Positions 38,201 through 53,200 of a stretch of DNA of 64,000 nucleotides are shown here, piece after piece. This stretch comes from Watersipora subatra. Lineage: Eukaryota; Bryozoa; Gymnolaemata; Cheilostomatida; Watersiporidae. The notes under the pieces are model-generated. The model saw only the letters and a list, made by a program, of their open reading frames with translations, was not told where the DNA came from and searched no databases. Location: assembly GCF_963576615.1 (NCBI RefSeq), contig NC_088717.1, forward strand, positions 1,141,001 to 1,205,000. The letters are read 5' to 3'. Numbering within the stretch: position 1 is the first letter of the stretch; the number at the start of each line of letters is the position of its first letter. A program made the position numbers and the translations under genes.

Positions 38201-41200
38201 GACCAGAAGGAACTTTTTACAAGACATATTTAAGATTTGTTATACAAAAAAGAAGTTCACTAACTAGTACAGTAGACGCTCCTATAACGTATACCTCCTA
38301 TAACGTAAATTTCAGATAACGTAAAGAATTGATGTGAAGTTTTTGCTTTGTACTACATAAAAATTTCATATAACATAAAGCGTCAAGTCGAGCTAGTTCT
38401 CAAATTCGCTTTGAATGTCACTCAATCTCGCCGCATTTACGAGAAAAAAACGACATGCGTATAAAGCTATATTTATTATATATACAACTTTCCTGACATT
38501 TTAGTTCGTCGTAATAGATTGTCAGATGTGTCGACAAAACAGAGAGTAGTTGCTGCGCAATTTTCCACAAATACAAATACGATCGATTGGTGCAGGTTTT
38601 ACAATGTTGGTCTACCAATATCAATGTGAAGAATTTGATTATCGTCGAAAGTAGTCTTTTATCCTAACCTTGACCCCGGGTACAGACAGAAGACGAACAG
38701 GTAGTTTTTTTTATTGTAAAAATATTTCGTTGTTTTGCTTTATTGTAGACATATAAAATATTTGTTATTAGTTTTACTTTGCAAAATAGACTATGCTGTT
38801 TAGAAAAAAATAAGCAAATCGTTGTAAATGAACGTCAAAGATATGCGCTCCAGATCAATTTTTTGTAAAAATTACTGCCATTCATGGTCTATAAAACCAG
38901 TGAAGTTGATCAGAAAAAGGAGAAAAGTTATCGATGCAAACCAATAATACTGCAGTTACGGTACAACCCGCCAATTAGAAGAGTTAAGTCAAGTTTTTCA
39001 TTTTTGCATGGGCAAAGTGGTGAGTTATAAAGATCTTGGAACGGAGGCAAGTTACATGTATTTTACTAACATTATAGTTTAAATTCCTTTTAACGTAAAC
39101 ATTCCTGGAATGGATTATTTACGTTGCACGAGCGCCTACTGTAATTGAAAATGTTTTAGCTGACTAGTTATTGGAAGTCTTAGCCTCTGAACCATAGGAT
39201 AAGGATGTTACTCACAATGTGTCGCACACTCTTACGCTTGTGTTCCTGGTTCTCACTGGTTCTGTCATCCGATTGGTTGCCCAGTGGTAAATCCTCAACT
39301 AAGAACAATATATTATTCAAAGATAAAAAAATTGATGACAAACTGGAAAGGTCTTGCATTAGCACCCCTACTGGTTAAACCTCTTTTGAACTCTGTACCA
39401 ACACTCTGTGGAGCTATGTACAAGCACTCTGTAGAACTCTGTACCAACACTCTGTGGAACTCTGTACAAACACTCTGTGGAACTCTGTACCAACACTCTG
39501 TAGAGCTATGTACCAACACTCTGTAGAGCTATGTACCAACACCCTGTAGAACTCTGTACGAACACTCTGTACCGACCTCCTGTAGAACTCTCTACGAACA
39601 CTGTAGAACTCTGTACCCACACTCCGTAGAACTCTGTACCAACACCCTGTAGAGCTATGTACAAGCACTCTGTAGAGCTCTGTACCAACACTCTGTAGAG
39701 CTCTGTACCAACACCCTGTAGAACTCTGTACGAACACTCTGTACCGACCTCCTGTAGAACTCTCTACGAACACTGTAGAACTCTGTACCAACACTCCGTA
39801 GAACTCTGTACCAATGCTCTGTAGAACTCTGTACCAACACCCTGTAAAACTCTGTACCAACACTCTGTAGAACTCCGTACCAACACTATGTAGAACTCTG
39901 TACCAACACCCTGCAGAACTCTGTACCAACACTCTGTAGAACTATGTACCAACACTCTATAGAACACTGTACCAATACTCTGTAGAACTCTTGTACCAAC
40001 ACTCTATAGAACACTGTACCAACACTCTGTAGAACTCTGTACCAACACTCAGTAGAGCTCTGTACCAACACTCTGTAGAACTCTGAACCAACACCCTGTA
40101 GAACTCTGTACCAACACTATAGAACTCCATACTAATACTCTATAGAGCTCGTTATACCAATGTGTGCTGTGTGAATGAACACCTTGGTACAGTAACTCTC
40201 TGATACTGTATATTCACTCCGGGTTCCTTTAGCTAGCAAGCTGCCAAAAATACAGAGAAGCTGCAACATCACCAACTCTACCTTGAAATAGCAAATGTTT
40301 ACAATAATATAGCAGATGCAAGTCAATGGCGGTTGCAAAGATAATAAAATGCGAGTACACTATGTCTACCAAAATAGTAAAATATAGAATGTGTATAAGT
40401 AGAGCAACTATCTATATCTACAGTGTATATACATACCTACATATGTACATATACATACCTACATATACATATAAAACTCTGAACATCTTGTAATCTCACT
40501 GATATTGTCTCACTAAACAAATATGAGAGGCAGCAGCTAAAGTACTTCATAAAATATTTCTATGTACAGGTCTTGAACTCGGAACATCTAACTTACAATA
40601 ACAATACTCTAGTAACTGAGCTAACCTGACCACCTTTAGCATGTGTATAATACTGTTTTATGATGTTAAACAATTCTCAAGTAAAGGAAGAGTTAGCCGA
40701 CCAGACAGCCAGAGCTCCATGCATTACCTGCGGGTTATTTAATGTGAAAAATCAAAGCACACTCCAAGCAAAGCCTGGATCAATTGGCAATCTAAGAACT
40801 TTCGTTTTCCATATAAATATGCCTCGATCTATCTGATTGGAAACTCAAAATGCACCTTTGCATGCATTAAGGACAATCACCTTCAATGAATGCCTGCGTG
40901 AAAATACTGTAGCAATTTGCATTGAAAATGCAAGAGGTCGTGAGCAGTGTTAGATCTACTGCTAGTATGAATATGAAAGCAAGACGATTATAAGATGTCT
41001 GCAAGGAGAATACAAGGATTGAAGATATTTTGCTGCAAAACTCAGATATACTCTCACCTTCCTTCACCAGAAACTCTTTCCCACTAAGAATGTGGAGGAG
41101 AAAATTCTTCATTTCAAATGGGCTGAGGTTGAGGAGATGAGAAGTAGCCTCCTCTCCTGCCAAAATATCTTTACTAAGTTGAAAACTCAGGCTAATCATA

Positions 41201-44200
41201 TATAGATTCATAATAAACTCAAAATTGCAGACAAAAAAAAACTACAAGCAATTGAAGAAGCGCTGTAACAGAGATTAAAGGAAAATTTAACACAAAACCT
41301 GTACACACCTGCTGACACCTGTCTGTTATTGTCCACACATGTCTATTGTTGCTTATACACGGTGTATTTCTTTGCACTTTTGAACTACTTTCACTCAGCC
41401 TTTCAGCAAGACAAAAAATAAACTTTTAACGATGACTAAGTTTATGCTTTGAGGTAATCTATAGATGACATTCTGTCAGTTCCGGTCAGTTTTGGTCAAA
41501 GTCAATCACTCAAGAGTGTGTCTGGTAATTTGAAAAAACTTACAGATTAAAGTTATAGAATTTTAGCAGCCAAAACTTAGAGTAACCAAAATAGAAAAGG
41601 ATACATCTGTAGATGACATACAAGCTTAGAAAAGGTTAACAACAGATATTGGTTACCCGAGCACTGAAGTGAGCGGGCAAGTTCCGTTGTCATGACAACG
41701 ATGATCAAACCGATCCTAATGCGGAGCATCTCATGAAATAGCATTGGCTCAGTTCTAGCGAACATGGAGAGGTAAATTAGTAGCTCCTGTAAGAAGACGA
41801 ATCCTCAAGTAAACAAGCAAGCATGTAAAAGTGGGTGAACAGTTACTGTCAGAAGACGACTCTCTAAGTAAACTAGCAAGCATGAAAAAATGAACAGCTG
41901 CTGTAAGAATTGTACCCAAAACTATCAAGAAGGCAAGCGATAGGATTGACAATGTAGGATTGTGATGCTCATGTAATAGAAAAGAAAATGCAATAGAAAA
42001 CTATGCTAATTTGAGTTTGTAAGTATAAACACGTTGCTTGCTTTGCTGCTAATTAATGTAAAGATAGCATGAATGAACAAGACAATGACATGGAATGATA
42101 ACTGCTTTATTTACTGCTTACGCTGAAAGTGGACAAGGTAAGTCAGCAGTTTCTTTTTGTTAGCAATAGATGACTACAAACAGGGTTTTAATGAGTCAGT
42201 TACTGTCCCAAGCTTGAACCCCATCTAACCTGACATTTTCCAAAACATTTCTGAAAATTTGCTTAGTAAATTATGTTGTTAACTCTTCGCTACACCATAA
42301 TGTTAAAAATTATTTTTATCAGCTTTCAAAACATAAACTTACTCAAGAGAAATTCCCCTGTCATACAGCCCACGACCAAAGTGATATTGGAAAAAAGAAA
42401 GGGTACTGCTGGTTGAGAAATGCAGTATTAGCAGTCAAATGGCATTGCAGTGCAATAGGATAACTGCAATGGTAGCTGTAATGTACTGGGTGTTATTATG
42501 TACAACAAACAGCGATAATGAAAGGAAAAGATTATATGTTTATATCTCTCTCCTGCAATAGGAGAAATGCAATATTAGAAGTAAAATGGCAAGCTGCTGT
42601 GTAATATACACAGGCTGGGGAGCTGTATATCATTGGTCATAGCAACCAATAGCAAGAAGTTGTGATATTTATCTAGATTTCTGTATTTATATCTAAAAAA
42701 TTATGCTGAATTTAAGAATCTAAACAGATTTTAGCTGGTTTTCATAGAAATAGATGTATATCTATAAGAAAATGTAGGCCTTTTACATAATTTTGCAGAT
42801 ATTACAAACGGCTTGGCAGTACCGCGATATTGGGTACCGCGATATGGGCACAGCAGCAGTATCATCAACAAAATCTTTAGAAAAATAATAACAGTAACAT
42901 ATTGCATTGTTCCTATATACTTCGATCTTGTAAATTCGAATGATTATTCTTATCACTAAATATTATAATAATCTCATAAAATCGAATAATTATTCTTACA
43001 ATTAAATATTGTAATAATCTTATAAGAATCGTTAGAAAAATATCATCGTCATTTCCATTACTTTCACTGCTTTAGACATCAGTTGGAATACCAAAGTACT
43101 CATTATAAGTGTCCAAAATGTTAGAGTCCGGTAGAATCGGCAAAAAAGAAACGATTACTTTTCAGTACTTCTACGTTAATTACAGAAACCTTCGGCAATT
43201 GGACAATGTCATAAACTAGTGAAATGTGCACGTTTTTCTCGTGAAATGCACACGACTTAATGATTCTACTCTCTGTCACACGGCATTATCGGCGTTTCAT
43301 TTGCCGGTCGTAATTTTGATTAAAAACGCTAGTCAAGTTGTAATGGCGATTTCAGGATAATTTTAATAAACGGATAATTTTTGGGGAGTTGTGTGCACAT
43401 ATGCATTAATCATAGAGCTCCCAAACAGTCGCTTTGCTCGTGTTTGGTCGTGAGATCACAATTAATAAAAACTCAAAATTTGAAAGTAGTACACCTCTAT
43501 CTGAGTGGTTTTTAATTTTATTTTCAATTAAAAATGAATTTAACGAGTTTTTAATTCTACTAAGTTTATGTAAAATAAAAGCGCAAACTGCTGATAAGAC
43601 CGTAATGGATAAAAGCTTATTATTGTGAGGCAGCATATAGTGACACTTGAGACAGTGTATAGTGACACTTGAGGCAGTGTATAGTGACACTTGAGGCAGT
43701 GTATAGTGACAATTGAGGTAGTGTATAGTGACACTTGAGGTAGTGTATAGTGACACTTGAGGCAGTGTATAATGACACTTGAGGCAGTGTATAGTGAGAC
43801 TTGAGGCAGCGTATAGTGACACTTAAGACATCCTTATGCCAACTAATCCAATTTACTTGATAAGAATGCTTATTCCAGAGTCCAGCAGAAAGTCTTTGTT
43901 ATTAGCAGATCAAACAATTATAAAACAATTCTACGATTTTAATAACGTGATTCTGAAAGATGATGTGTAACTATTATGCCTTCTGTCGACACAATGGTAC
44001 CTTCTATAAAATATCGCTTCTTCAAAAAATTCCAATAAAAAATCAGGCGAATGCCAAGTTGTCTCTCACACTGTTTGAGTTTGTAACAATCCATAAGCTC
44101 CTGGTCAACATTAATGCTGTAGCAATACCTTGAGAGCTGCTAGAATTTTTCCAGAGCCCTAGTCACTGTTAGATAAAAGATAATAGATTTTTCTCCAGCC

Positions 44201-47200
44201 CTTTGCGGTGTAAGCTGGTGACATAATGTCATCTGACAATAGAAAAGCTTCCTAGACTGCAAACAGACAGTCTTCTGCAGACAGCAAAGAATTCCAATGT
44301 CCCTGACAAACTATTCTGTTACTATAATATGCTGATTGATAAGATAAAGTCTTAATGGATAGACAGTTTAATGAGTGTATGTCTTCACTACATAGTTACA
44401 GAAAACAGACTGATTGCTTATAAATTAAGCATTCAGTAAATATATATTCAAAGCTATACATGAAGCTGAATAAGCATAATAGTACAGTTCCGTGTTTAGT
44501 GAGAAAATCTATTTATTAAAATGTTGCAATTAATTTTGAGCTTGCCATTACGTACATCTATTTTCAACTGTTTCTGAATGTAATGATATAATATAATATA
44601 GTAATATCTATATAATAAAGTATAATAATAGTAATAATAATAAAGTATAATAATATAGTATATAATATAAGATAAATAAGTAATATAATCTTTACTACAA
44701 TAAGATATGCGTTCGTCCATCTGTCCACAGCCACAGTTAGAGGAAAAATATTCCATCGCAAGGGATTCAAACTCATGACATTGAGCATAGCAGCCCAACA
44801 CTCTGAAACCTGGGCAAATCAGCCACCTTCAAGCGTATTAAAATAGTTATGACATTCTTACTATCTGCGCTTTATTGGCTGACATGATGATCTCTCAAGG
44901 CACTCGAGACTGTCAGAATGCTAGTAATTTTCCCATGACCAAACATGAGCAAAGCGATTGTTTGGGGGATTTATGATAAATGCACATGTGCACAGAACTC
45001 CCGAAAAATTATCCGGTAATGGCATTACCAAACCCTTGTACCGAAATCTTTTCAACAAATTTTACCATTTTTGTGTAGAGTCGCTCAAGTATAATAATGA
45101 TACAAAATACATATAAACCTATTCAAGTATGTTACCAAGTCTTTGAAAGGTTACTGCAATATCCTAAAACTAACCCATCTGATCGGATGATACATAAATA
45201 GACAGATTAATTCGGCCTAAAATCGAAATAGAAACTTGAAGTCTTTTTTAATCAAAATTAAGACCGGCCAACGAAACGCCAATAAAGCCATGCAACAGAT
45301 AGTATAACCATTAAGTCGTCCAAATTTCACGAGACAAATGTGCACATTTCACCAGTCTATGGAATTGTTCAATTGCAGAAGGTTTCTGTAATTAACTTAG
45401 AAGTACTGAAAAGTGATCGTTTCTTTTTTGCCGATTTTATTATCCGAATTAATTATTTGATTTTATAAAAAAATTATGATAATATTTAATTATAAGAATA
45501 ATCAGTAGAATTTACAACATCGAAGTATATAATGAATGCATTGTCTAATTGCCGAAGGTTTCTTTAATTAACGTAGACCGTTTGAGGCGTAGACCGATTT
45601 ACAGGTACGAAAATGTGGTACACAGTTTATCAGCCTATGTTTTTTGTCCAATTACCGAAGGTTTCATTAAATTTTCTAGAACATTAGCCAGATTTCTTTG
45701 CATCTTATCTACAAGCTAGGGCTGAACTACAATGCCCTTTTGTGACAAGAATATTTCTTTATTTTACTCCAGTTTGCAGAAAACTTCCAAACGCGTTAAT
45801 GCTAATGCTTGCTTTCTGTTACATATCGCTGTCAAAACCATTCTACATTCAACACAACCAACTTTCAACTTTCCAACACAACTTTCAACCTGTGTATATT
45901 ACACGGCAGCTTGCCATTTTACTTTTAATATTGCATTTCAGAGATATAATAAACATATTTCATTATTGCTGTTGTTAGTTAAATTACGTACAGTAGGTTC
46001 GGCCTACAGCTTGAATTAATATTTATTTTACTGTTGTAAAACATAGGTTTGAGATAGTAGTAGATTAGGTCTGATTTTTATACAACCTTTTGTTTTGCAT
46101 AATTGACCTTTTGAATTTCATTTCAAAACAACTTAACAACTACCATGGACATACAACCTCCCAGAACACCCCGTCGTCGCAGTGGCCATCCATGTGTCTC
46201 CCAATTATTACGGAGGAGGAGAAATAGAAGGTCCTCACAGCAACCATCAACATCAAATGCTAATGTTCAACAACACGCTACTCAAAATAATAACAACAAC
46301 TCATCTGATTCAGAGAATTCTTTAGTAGATGTTGTAGGCAAAACCTACAACATCTAACTAAAGAATTCTACTTTTGTAGAATTCTGACCTTTTGTAACTA
46401 CTTTTTCAACAACCAGCAGTACTCTTTCTTTTTTCCATTATTACTTTGGTCCGTGGGCTGCATGAGAGGGGAATTTCTGGTTACTATAATAAGACCCGTG
46501 TCTGTCTAACAGAAGGCACGTTTAAATGTTGTGAAAAAAGATTGCATTGCATGGGATTCAAACTAGCGACTAACGGCTTGGTAGACCGACACACCTTCCG
46601 TGTTTTACAATGATTCTGCATATGCTTATTTTCTGTGTGTTATCGACACAACTGATAATCTCCCACAGCTGAACTGAATCAACTGAACTGTCAGAGTTCT
46701 AATATGATATAACGAAGCTATCTCACATCTTTAATCGAGTGGCCTATTTTTCCATCAAAAACTTTTGTGAACAAAGAATGTGATCGAAGCCCTACATGAC
46801 ATACTTCAAAAAAAAAAAATATTTGTACTTTGGTTCAATAAAATTGAAAAATATAAAAATTTTCAAAGCTTCTCGCACTGGCTAAAGGTGAGCAAGATTG
46901 GACAGCTGCGTGAAAACCAACTTTTTGCAAAAAGGGGTTCTTATTGGAAAGGCTGGCAAGGTTGACATGGTTATTAGCTAATCAGACATGAACAGAGGAA
47001 ATGAGCTAGAAGACATTTAATCCTGGCACCTACCTTGTGAAGCACGCAGTGAGGAGATATAGCTTGAAATTCCATAGCATTTGCACTTGGAGTTGCGCAA
47101 ACAGATTCAATAACGAGAGATAACTCCTCGGGAGACATTGGCTGCGTTATGACACGCTCCTTGTCAGTAGGCAAACCAAATGTTACCTGTTTCTGCCTCA

Positions 47201-50200
47201 CCAGAAGATCTGACAGCGACTGTCAAACAGATCATATAAAAGATTGGTTTCCTCGGTTCATCTCTAAAACTGCTGAGCTAAATGGATGCCCTCACATATC
47301 TTTCTACACAAATTAAGACTTTTATACACATTTTTCCATAAGTTTCATTTTTACACAAAATGGACTTTCCTAGTGGATCTGACAAAGCAATCATGTAAAA
47401 AAACAGAAATCATGTAAAACAGAGTAAAACATTTTCATTAGTTTGTAAATTAAAGAAATGAGGAATGGCTTGTGGTGACTGTACTAGCATGCTTGGTCAA
47501 TGGTAACTTTGTGTTTTACAGTCTCAGTGAATAGGCTGAGAGTAGTGACCTCCACAATGTTTAACTGACAAAATGAAGTGAAAACTCCAAATAGAACAGA
47601 ACAAAACTGACAGACTTAACTGCTTGGCACACAATACTTGATACATAGTAAAGAACTAAAGGGGTCGGCTGTTTTCCTATTTTTAGTGCAGCTAAACATA
47701 AGCAGATTTGCATGATTTTGTAATATTTTGATATTAGATAAAAGATGAACCAAACATTCAACAAACATTGAGCAATGCTGACCTTCGTACTATTCTAATA
47801 GCGATATAATATAATCCATATTAATAAACAGTGGTACACAATAAACTTAAATTCTTTGAAAAAGGGTATCCATGAAATTAGGTGAAATTATAGCCCACCC
47901 ATAATTATATTCGTGATAAAATGTGTTTTCAGGACGAATATCAGGCTATCTTGAAGAAACTTCTTCAAACACTTTGGTGAGAAAAAGGCAGTCAGTAATA
48001 ATAAGCTGCAAGTAGCAGGAGTCTGATAAACAGTCAGCAACATAACCAACTAAATGACTACCCAGACTAAGAAGACAACCCAAAATGCTCAGCGGTCGTA
48101 GAAAAAGGATTTTCTACAATAACATTAGCTGCTGACGTATCATGCACTCTGCTTCACCATGTCCTGAAGAGAGAAGTAACCTGTCATAAACTTGAGACCC
48201 GGATGTAACCATGTCTTCCTATGCAATGAGCTAAAGTTGACCTTTTGGCTACCTGCCCAAGTCTACGAAATTGTAGCCAAAAGGCAGCGCTAAGAGCCGT
48301 GAGTTCAACATGACTAGAGGGCTCCAGTTAGTTCAACCAGTGGCACCATAGTGTTATACCAGCTATAAAAGGCAGCTTGAAAATAAATACCAGCTATAAA
48401 AGGTGTGCCTAAGCCGATATATATAGTTTAGCCTGAGTACCAAAGAATAAAGAGGAGAAATGAAACTAAGAAATAAGGTCAAAATGTTAACTCACAGCTG
48501 CAAGTGAATGCACCCTTTTCCTCAGCATAGCCGCAGTGTACCTGATGAGCCACCAGATTTTAAGGCGGCCGGCCTCATGGTAAAGGTGCTCCAGCAAATC
48601 TTGAACTGTGAACACCGCTTCATCTTCAAGCCTCAAATTATAGTTAGGGCCTCTAGAAAACAAGGCTAGGTCAAGTACATTCCAGCAAATCAATGCATAA
48701 ATTCCAACTGAAACTTTGCCAAATACTTGAAATACTTATCCAATAACTTGGCGCCAAATTTTAAATGCACCTAAACTGAACACGTTATCTACCAAATACA
48801 TGACATCGCCTCTCACTTGGTGATGTAAAAGTAGTGGATAATATCGGCCTGCTCAGACAAGTCATCCGACTCCAACAAGATAGAAACGAGGTCTGTTGAG
48901 TCTTGCCGTGAAAAGTCGAAACCTCTACCACTTCCTGGTAGACTTGTAGGAAGATGAGTTTTGACATTGGCTTTCAGTAGAACTAAAAAGCACGATTCTT
49001 AAGTTTTTGATGGAAACTTCATGATCAAGAGTGAAAATGAGACAACTCCGAATTTTTATCATTTGCCTATAGATACAAAACAAAAACATATTCCGCTTAA
49101 TGAGGTAATATTTAGATTTGCTCTCTCGGGCTTCCTTCTAGGCAATGGTATGTTAGAGTGCTGACATCTACCCAGTTTATAGCTGCCGGTGTACAAGTCT
49201 TTGTGAAAGAACATTTAAAAACTAATGGTGTGTTTATACTGGCCAACACCGACTCCGATTAGGTGCCAATACCCCGACTCAGACAGGTACCTCAGACATT
49301 TCACGTATGGGTGGCCGACACCAACTCCCCCTTTACATTGCAACGATCGAACTATTTTTGTCGGTACCAACAGCCAATCACAGCGCTTCGCCCTTCTGAC
49401 CTTCACCCGACCACGCGGAGACGAGTACACATAAAAATAAACGCGCTTGATGTGAAAAATTATATACTAGTACTACACTACTACTACTGCTTCTACTACT
49501 ACCGCCATAAGCAACTACTGAATGCTGAATGGAGTCTTCCGATGACGATGAGATTTTGTTGATGGCAGGATCGGCTGCGGCAGCTCTGACAGTCTGTATT
49601 ATATGTAATTATATGTTTGTATATATTTTATATGTCTGTAAATATTTTATTATATGTGTTGTCCTTTTTATTATAGTCTTGTTACTCGTTATGCTATCAA
49701 TTGCCGTCGTTTATGTTGTCATATCAATAGTAGTAGTCGTACAACTGGCTATTCACTTTTAATTAATTTAAATAAAAGTTCACTATCAGAAAGAGCACGA
49801 GGGAAAGTTTAATGACAGTCTCTTAGCCTCTCATTAAACCTAGCCCTTTCGTTTCATAAACTTAGCACTGTCATTAAAGCGCAGGCTCATTTAATCAGAG
49901 GCTCCTAGCTTCTGATTGGCTGATGAGCGTCCGATTTGTCGGTGCAACCGGGCACTGCTGGGTTTCACCGACTACGACTTTCAGATCGGTGCCGACACCG
50001 ATCTTTCTGTTCACACCTACCGACACCGACTCATCAAATTTGTCTGTGCACGACAAAATCGGCCAGTGTAAACGCACCATAATACTGTTATCATCATTAT
50101 ATATATTTCTGTAATACTGAACAAGCTTATTAGAAACAGAGGAAGTAAATAGACTCAAGACTTTTGCAATTAATACTTGTAGAGTTTGGGGCAGATAACA

Positions 50201-53200
50201 GAGCACCCGCTATTACATTAGCAGCAGAAATAGTTTTATTGGCTAGTAATTTTTAACTTAGACACGGTGCTACAAAAACTATAAACCTAAGCGCTGAAAA
50301 TATTCTTTCAACTGCATCGTGTTTCAGCTAATCAAGTAGATATTTTTGTATACATAGCAATAAGCACAACTAACTCTTTTGCTGCAGAAAGCCTTTATAA
50401 CAGTTCGTGTATATCCTATTTTGCTGCAGAAAGCCTTCATAAACGGCTCACCTTAGTACCTACACAAAAACATTCATCGCCAATCATTCATTTGCCACAA
50501 TAAATTTAGGATATTGGGCAATCATTTTGCCAAAAAGAATTAGGTAGTCTTCGTTTTACCCAGAATTCACAGCACAATATCGTATTTGTGAATTTTTCTA
50601 TTTTCAGTTTGGGACAGATGAAAACAATGTAAACCTATATCAACTATAGAAATTTTTTCAATATTGGGCCTGAAATATTTGAGATAACTATATTTTTATA
50701 TTAGAAAATAAGGTCTGCATTTGGGTCAAACTTTGAAAACAATAGCGGTGTTTCCTTCACAGCCCAATTCAGTACACTAAACAAAAATAATAAACATGCC
50801 TTTATTGTTGTGCAGAATCTTTTGCAAATCTAAAAAACCTAAAATTTAAGTTCTATGACAGAAACTCCAGATTTAACAGCAAAACACTAAATCAACTTAG
50901 TATTTTGCTGTAAACGCTTGTCTGAAATACTACAGCAGAAAATTTTCAGCAGAAATTAATTCCGTAAAAGCGATAAAAAAATTTGCCGTGAAAGAGTTAT
51001 GTGAGTAAAGGTTTATGATCACAGTTTAAATTGTCTGTGCTATATGCATTTATATAGACTGGCAGACTTCCTCCAACTCCTAGCTGTTCATTGCCTTTTC
51101 CAACATTATAGATGAGACATGGATTACGCCTTTTGAACGCATGGATAGATTAATAACCAGACACCAGGCAATTGATTGACAGGCTGGTAACTGCTGCAAC
51201 CTTCCTCTTTAAATACTATATGATTTATACTCTAATCAGTGAGGGCTGGTATTCTTGAATGCAATGCCTGGTGAGCTCGACTTCATCATCATCATAGCAA
51301 TATCATAAGTACAAGCTTATCACGAGTAGTTAGAACTATAATCATAAGTCTAAGACACTGTCAAAGTGCTTGACGCCTGCACCCAAAGCTTGAAACTCTG
51401 CTGCAGATACCTGGTGTTTGCTCCACCTGTATGGAAGGCACAGAAAGGCCTCTTTTGATTATGCCTTTAACATGTGCTGTACACGCTGTATCTCCCAGTA
51501 CTGGCCGCTCTTTTCGACCACTCCCACTTGGCAACCTTGACCTGAAGGATGGCGAAGTTGACTTTGTGAGAAGATTCTCGACACGTTTATCTGAAAGTTC
51601 ATAGGAAATCTAGTCAACAATGCAGATCAAAGAATGATATCTCTACTGGATAACTAAGAAGACAACTCTAACGTGGTGTGAAAATAACACACTCAAAGAC
51701 TCAAATAATTATAAAGTTGGTAAAGGAGATTCACAAACTGTAGTCTCAAAATTCTTCTCACAAGCAACTGCATGTTTTAGAAACAAGTTCAAAAGCTAGA
51801 ATATTATTCATAGGATTATGGCCTTGGCTAAGTCTAGGCATTTCATATAAACAAATGCGATGCAAAGAATTTGATATCCTTCAGAGTAATGGCCTCTTGA
51901 AATACTTTTTACACTGCGAAATACGTGCATTAATAATCATACCATTATAATTATAGCAGCGGGTCTACCACTGCTACTATTACTAATACTATTACTATAA
52001 CTACTACTACTATTACTACTACTATTACTACCACTATTACTACTACTATTACTACTACTATTACTACTACTATAACTACTACTATTACTACTACTACTAT
52101 AACTACTATTACTACTAATATTACTACTACTATTACTACTACTATTACTACTACTACTACTATTATTACTACTACTATTACTACTACTATTCTTACTACT
52201 ACTACTATTACTACTATTATTACTACTACAACTATTATTACTACTATTACTACTACTATTATCACTATTACTACTACTACCACTACTATTACTACTACTA
52301 ATACTATTCCTACTACTAAATATCACTAAATTGCAATACTCAGTAGAAAGAGAGCCTCTCTCACTTTTACATAGCTGATGAGAGGAGGGGAGGCTCACCC
52401 GGTTACCAAGTAAAATATTACTTAAAGGTTGACTTGCAACAAAATTCACATTACAGTTATTTGGTATCAAAAGATTCACTATGTCTTATTCTGTTGTGTT
52501 GTAAGTGCCAAATATGTGGAAATGTGATTACAAGCTCTTAAAAGCTCAAAAACGAAAAGCCGCCGTAAATTGGAATCTCTTTATTTCGATGACGTAGCCA
52601 CGAAATTTGGTTATCGTCTTGTCACGTATGTTCTCACGTGAATTGAAAGGCCAATACAAAGCTCAATATAAAACTTATCGTAGTACTAGTTTATGACAAA
52701 TACTTCGGGTTTCACCAAAGACCTCGTATCAAATATAGATGCTCGCTACTTTACAGTTTTTGTTTTGGCACTGTTCAATCGTCAAGTCGTAATCTGATCA
52801 TGTGACCCAATACCTCGCAAATAATTTTTGCAGCACTTTTCGATTATCACAGGTGACCAACATGCTCGTCATGATTATCAGACAATGATATGTACTCCTT
52901 CGAGGTAAGGTTAAAAAGTTTAACGATTTTTTATGGTAAGGTATAAGATATCAGTGCTAAAAGTGACAGCATTACAATGACGATAAAACAGACGCGTAAG
53001 AACAATAGACATAGTTTTATTGAATGCGTGAAGTATATTTGTGAATATATTTCGACGAATAAGGTTGCAAGAGAGTGTAAACAGAAACCATCTCTCACAA
53101 CTACATCACATTTGAGCCGTTTTGGAAAGGGAATCCAAACTACGGCGGTCTCGTGTAGCTGCGATTTTCAGTTCGTTTTTGAGCTTTTAAGAGCTTGTAA

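Larger units (their letters stand above)
42905..45545. mobile_element. Inverted pair of a diverged repeat, foldback-like
   Basis: About 42905-43450 is the reverse complement of about 44935-45545, though diverged. Shared landmarks are the reverse complement of AGAAGTACTGAAAAGTGATC, GGTTTCTGTAATTAAC, TTCGTTGGCCGGTC-like motifs, GCACATTTCAC and AAACATGAGCAAAGCG. The inner ends are 1.5 kb apart and hold a 22-bp array and a SINE. It could be one foldback element or two opposed copies. Extra CCGAAGGTTTC motifs recur at 45550 and 45655. It lies in the PHKA intron between exons 16 and 15. Confidence 0.6.

Noticed and set aside
39313-40071. Minus-strand frames reading [12 protein letters not shown] repeats
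   Set aside because: Translation of the 23-bp array after PHKA exon 18.
40540-40640. Possible tRNA gene on the minus strand
   Set aside because: A and B boxes are present, but the acceptor and T stems do not pair and no clean anticodon loop can be drawn.
46780-46965. 61-codon plus-strand frame
   Set aside because: It contains a poly-A-derived Lys run, no recognisable domain and no splice partners; it lies in a PHKA intron.
51937-52479. Poly-Ser/Asn and poly-Val/Ile frames
   Set aside because: Trinucleotide array; part of the frame also runs into a TTAA element end.
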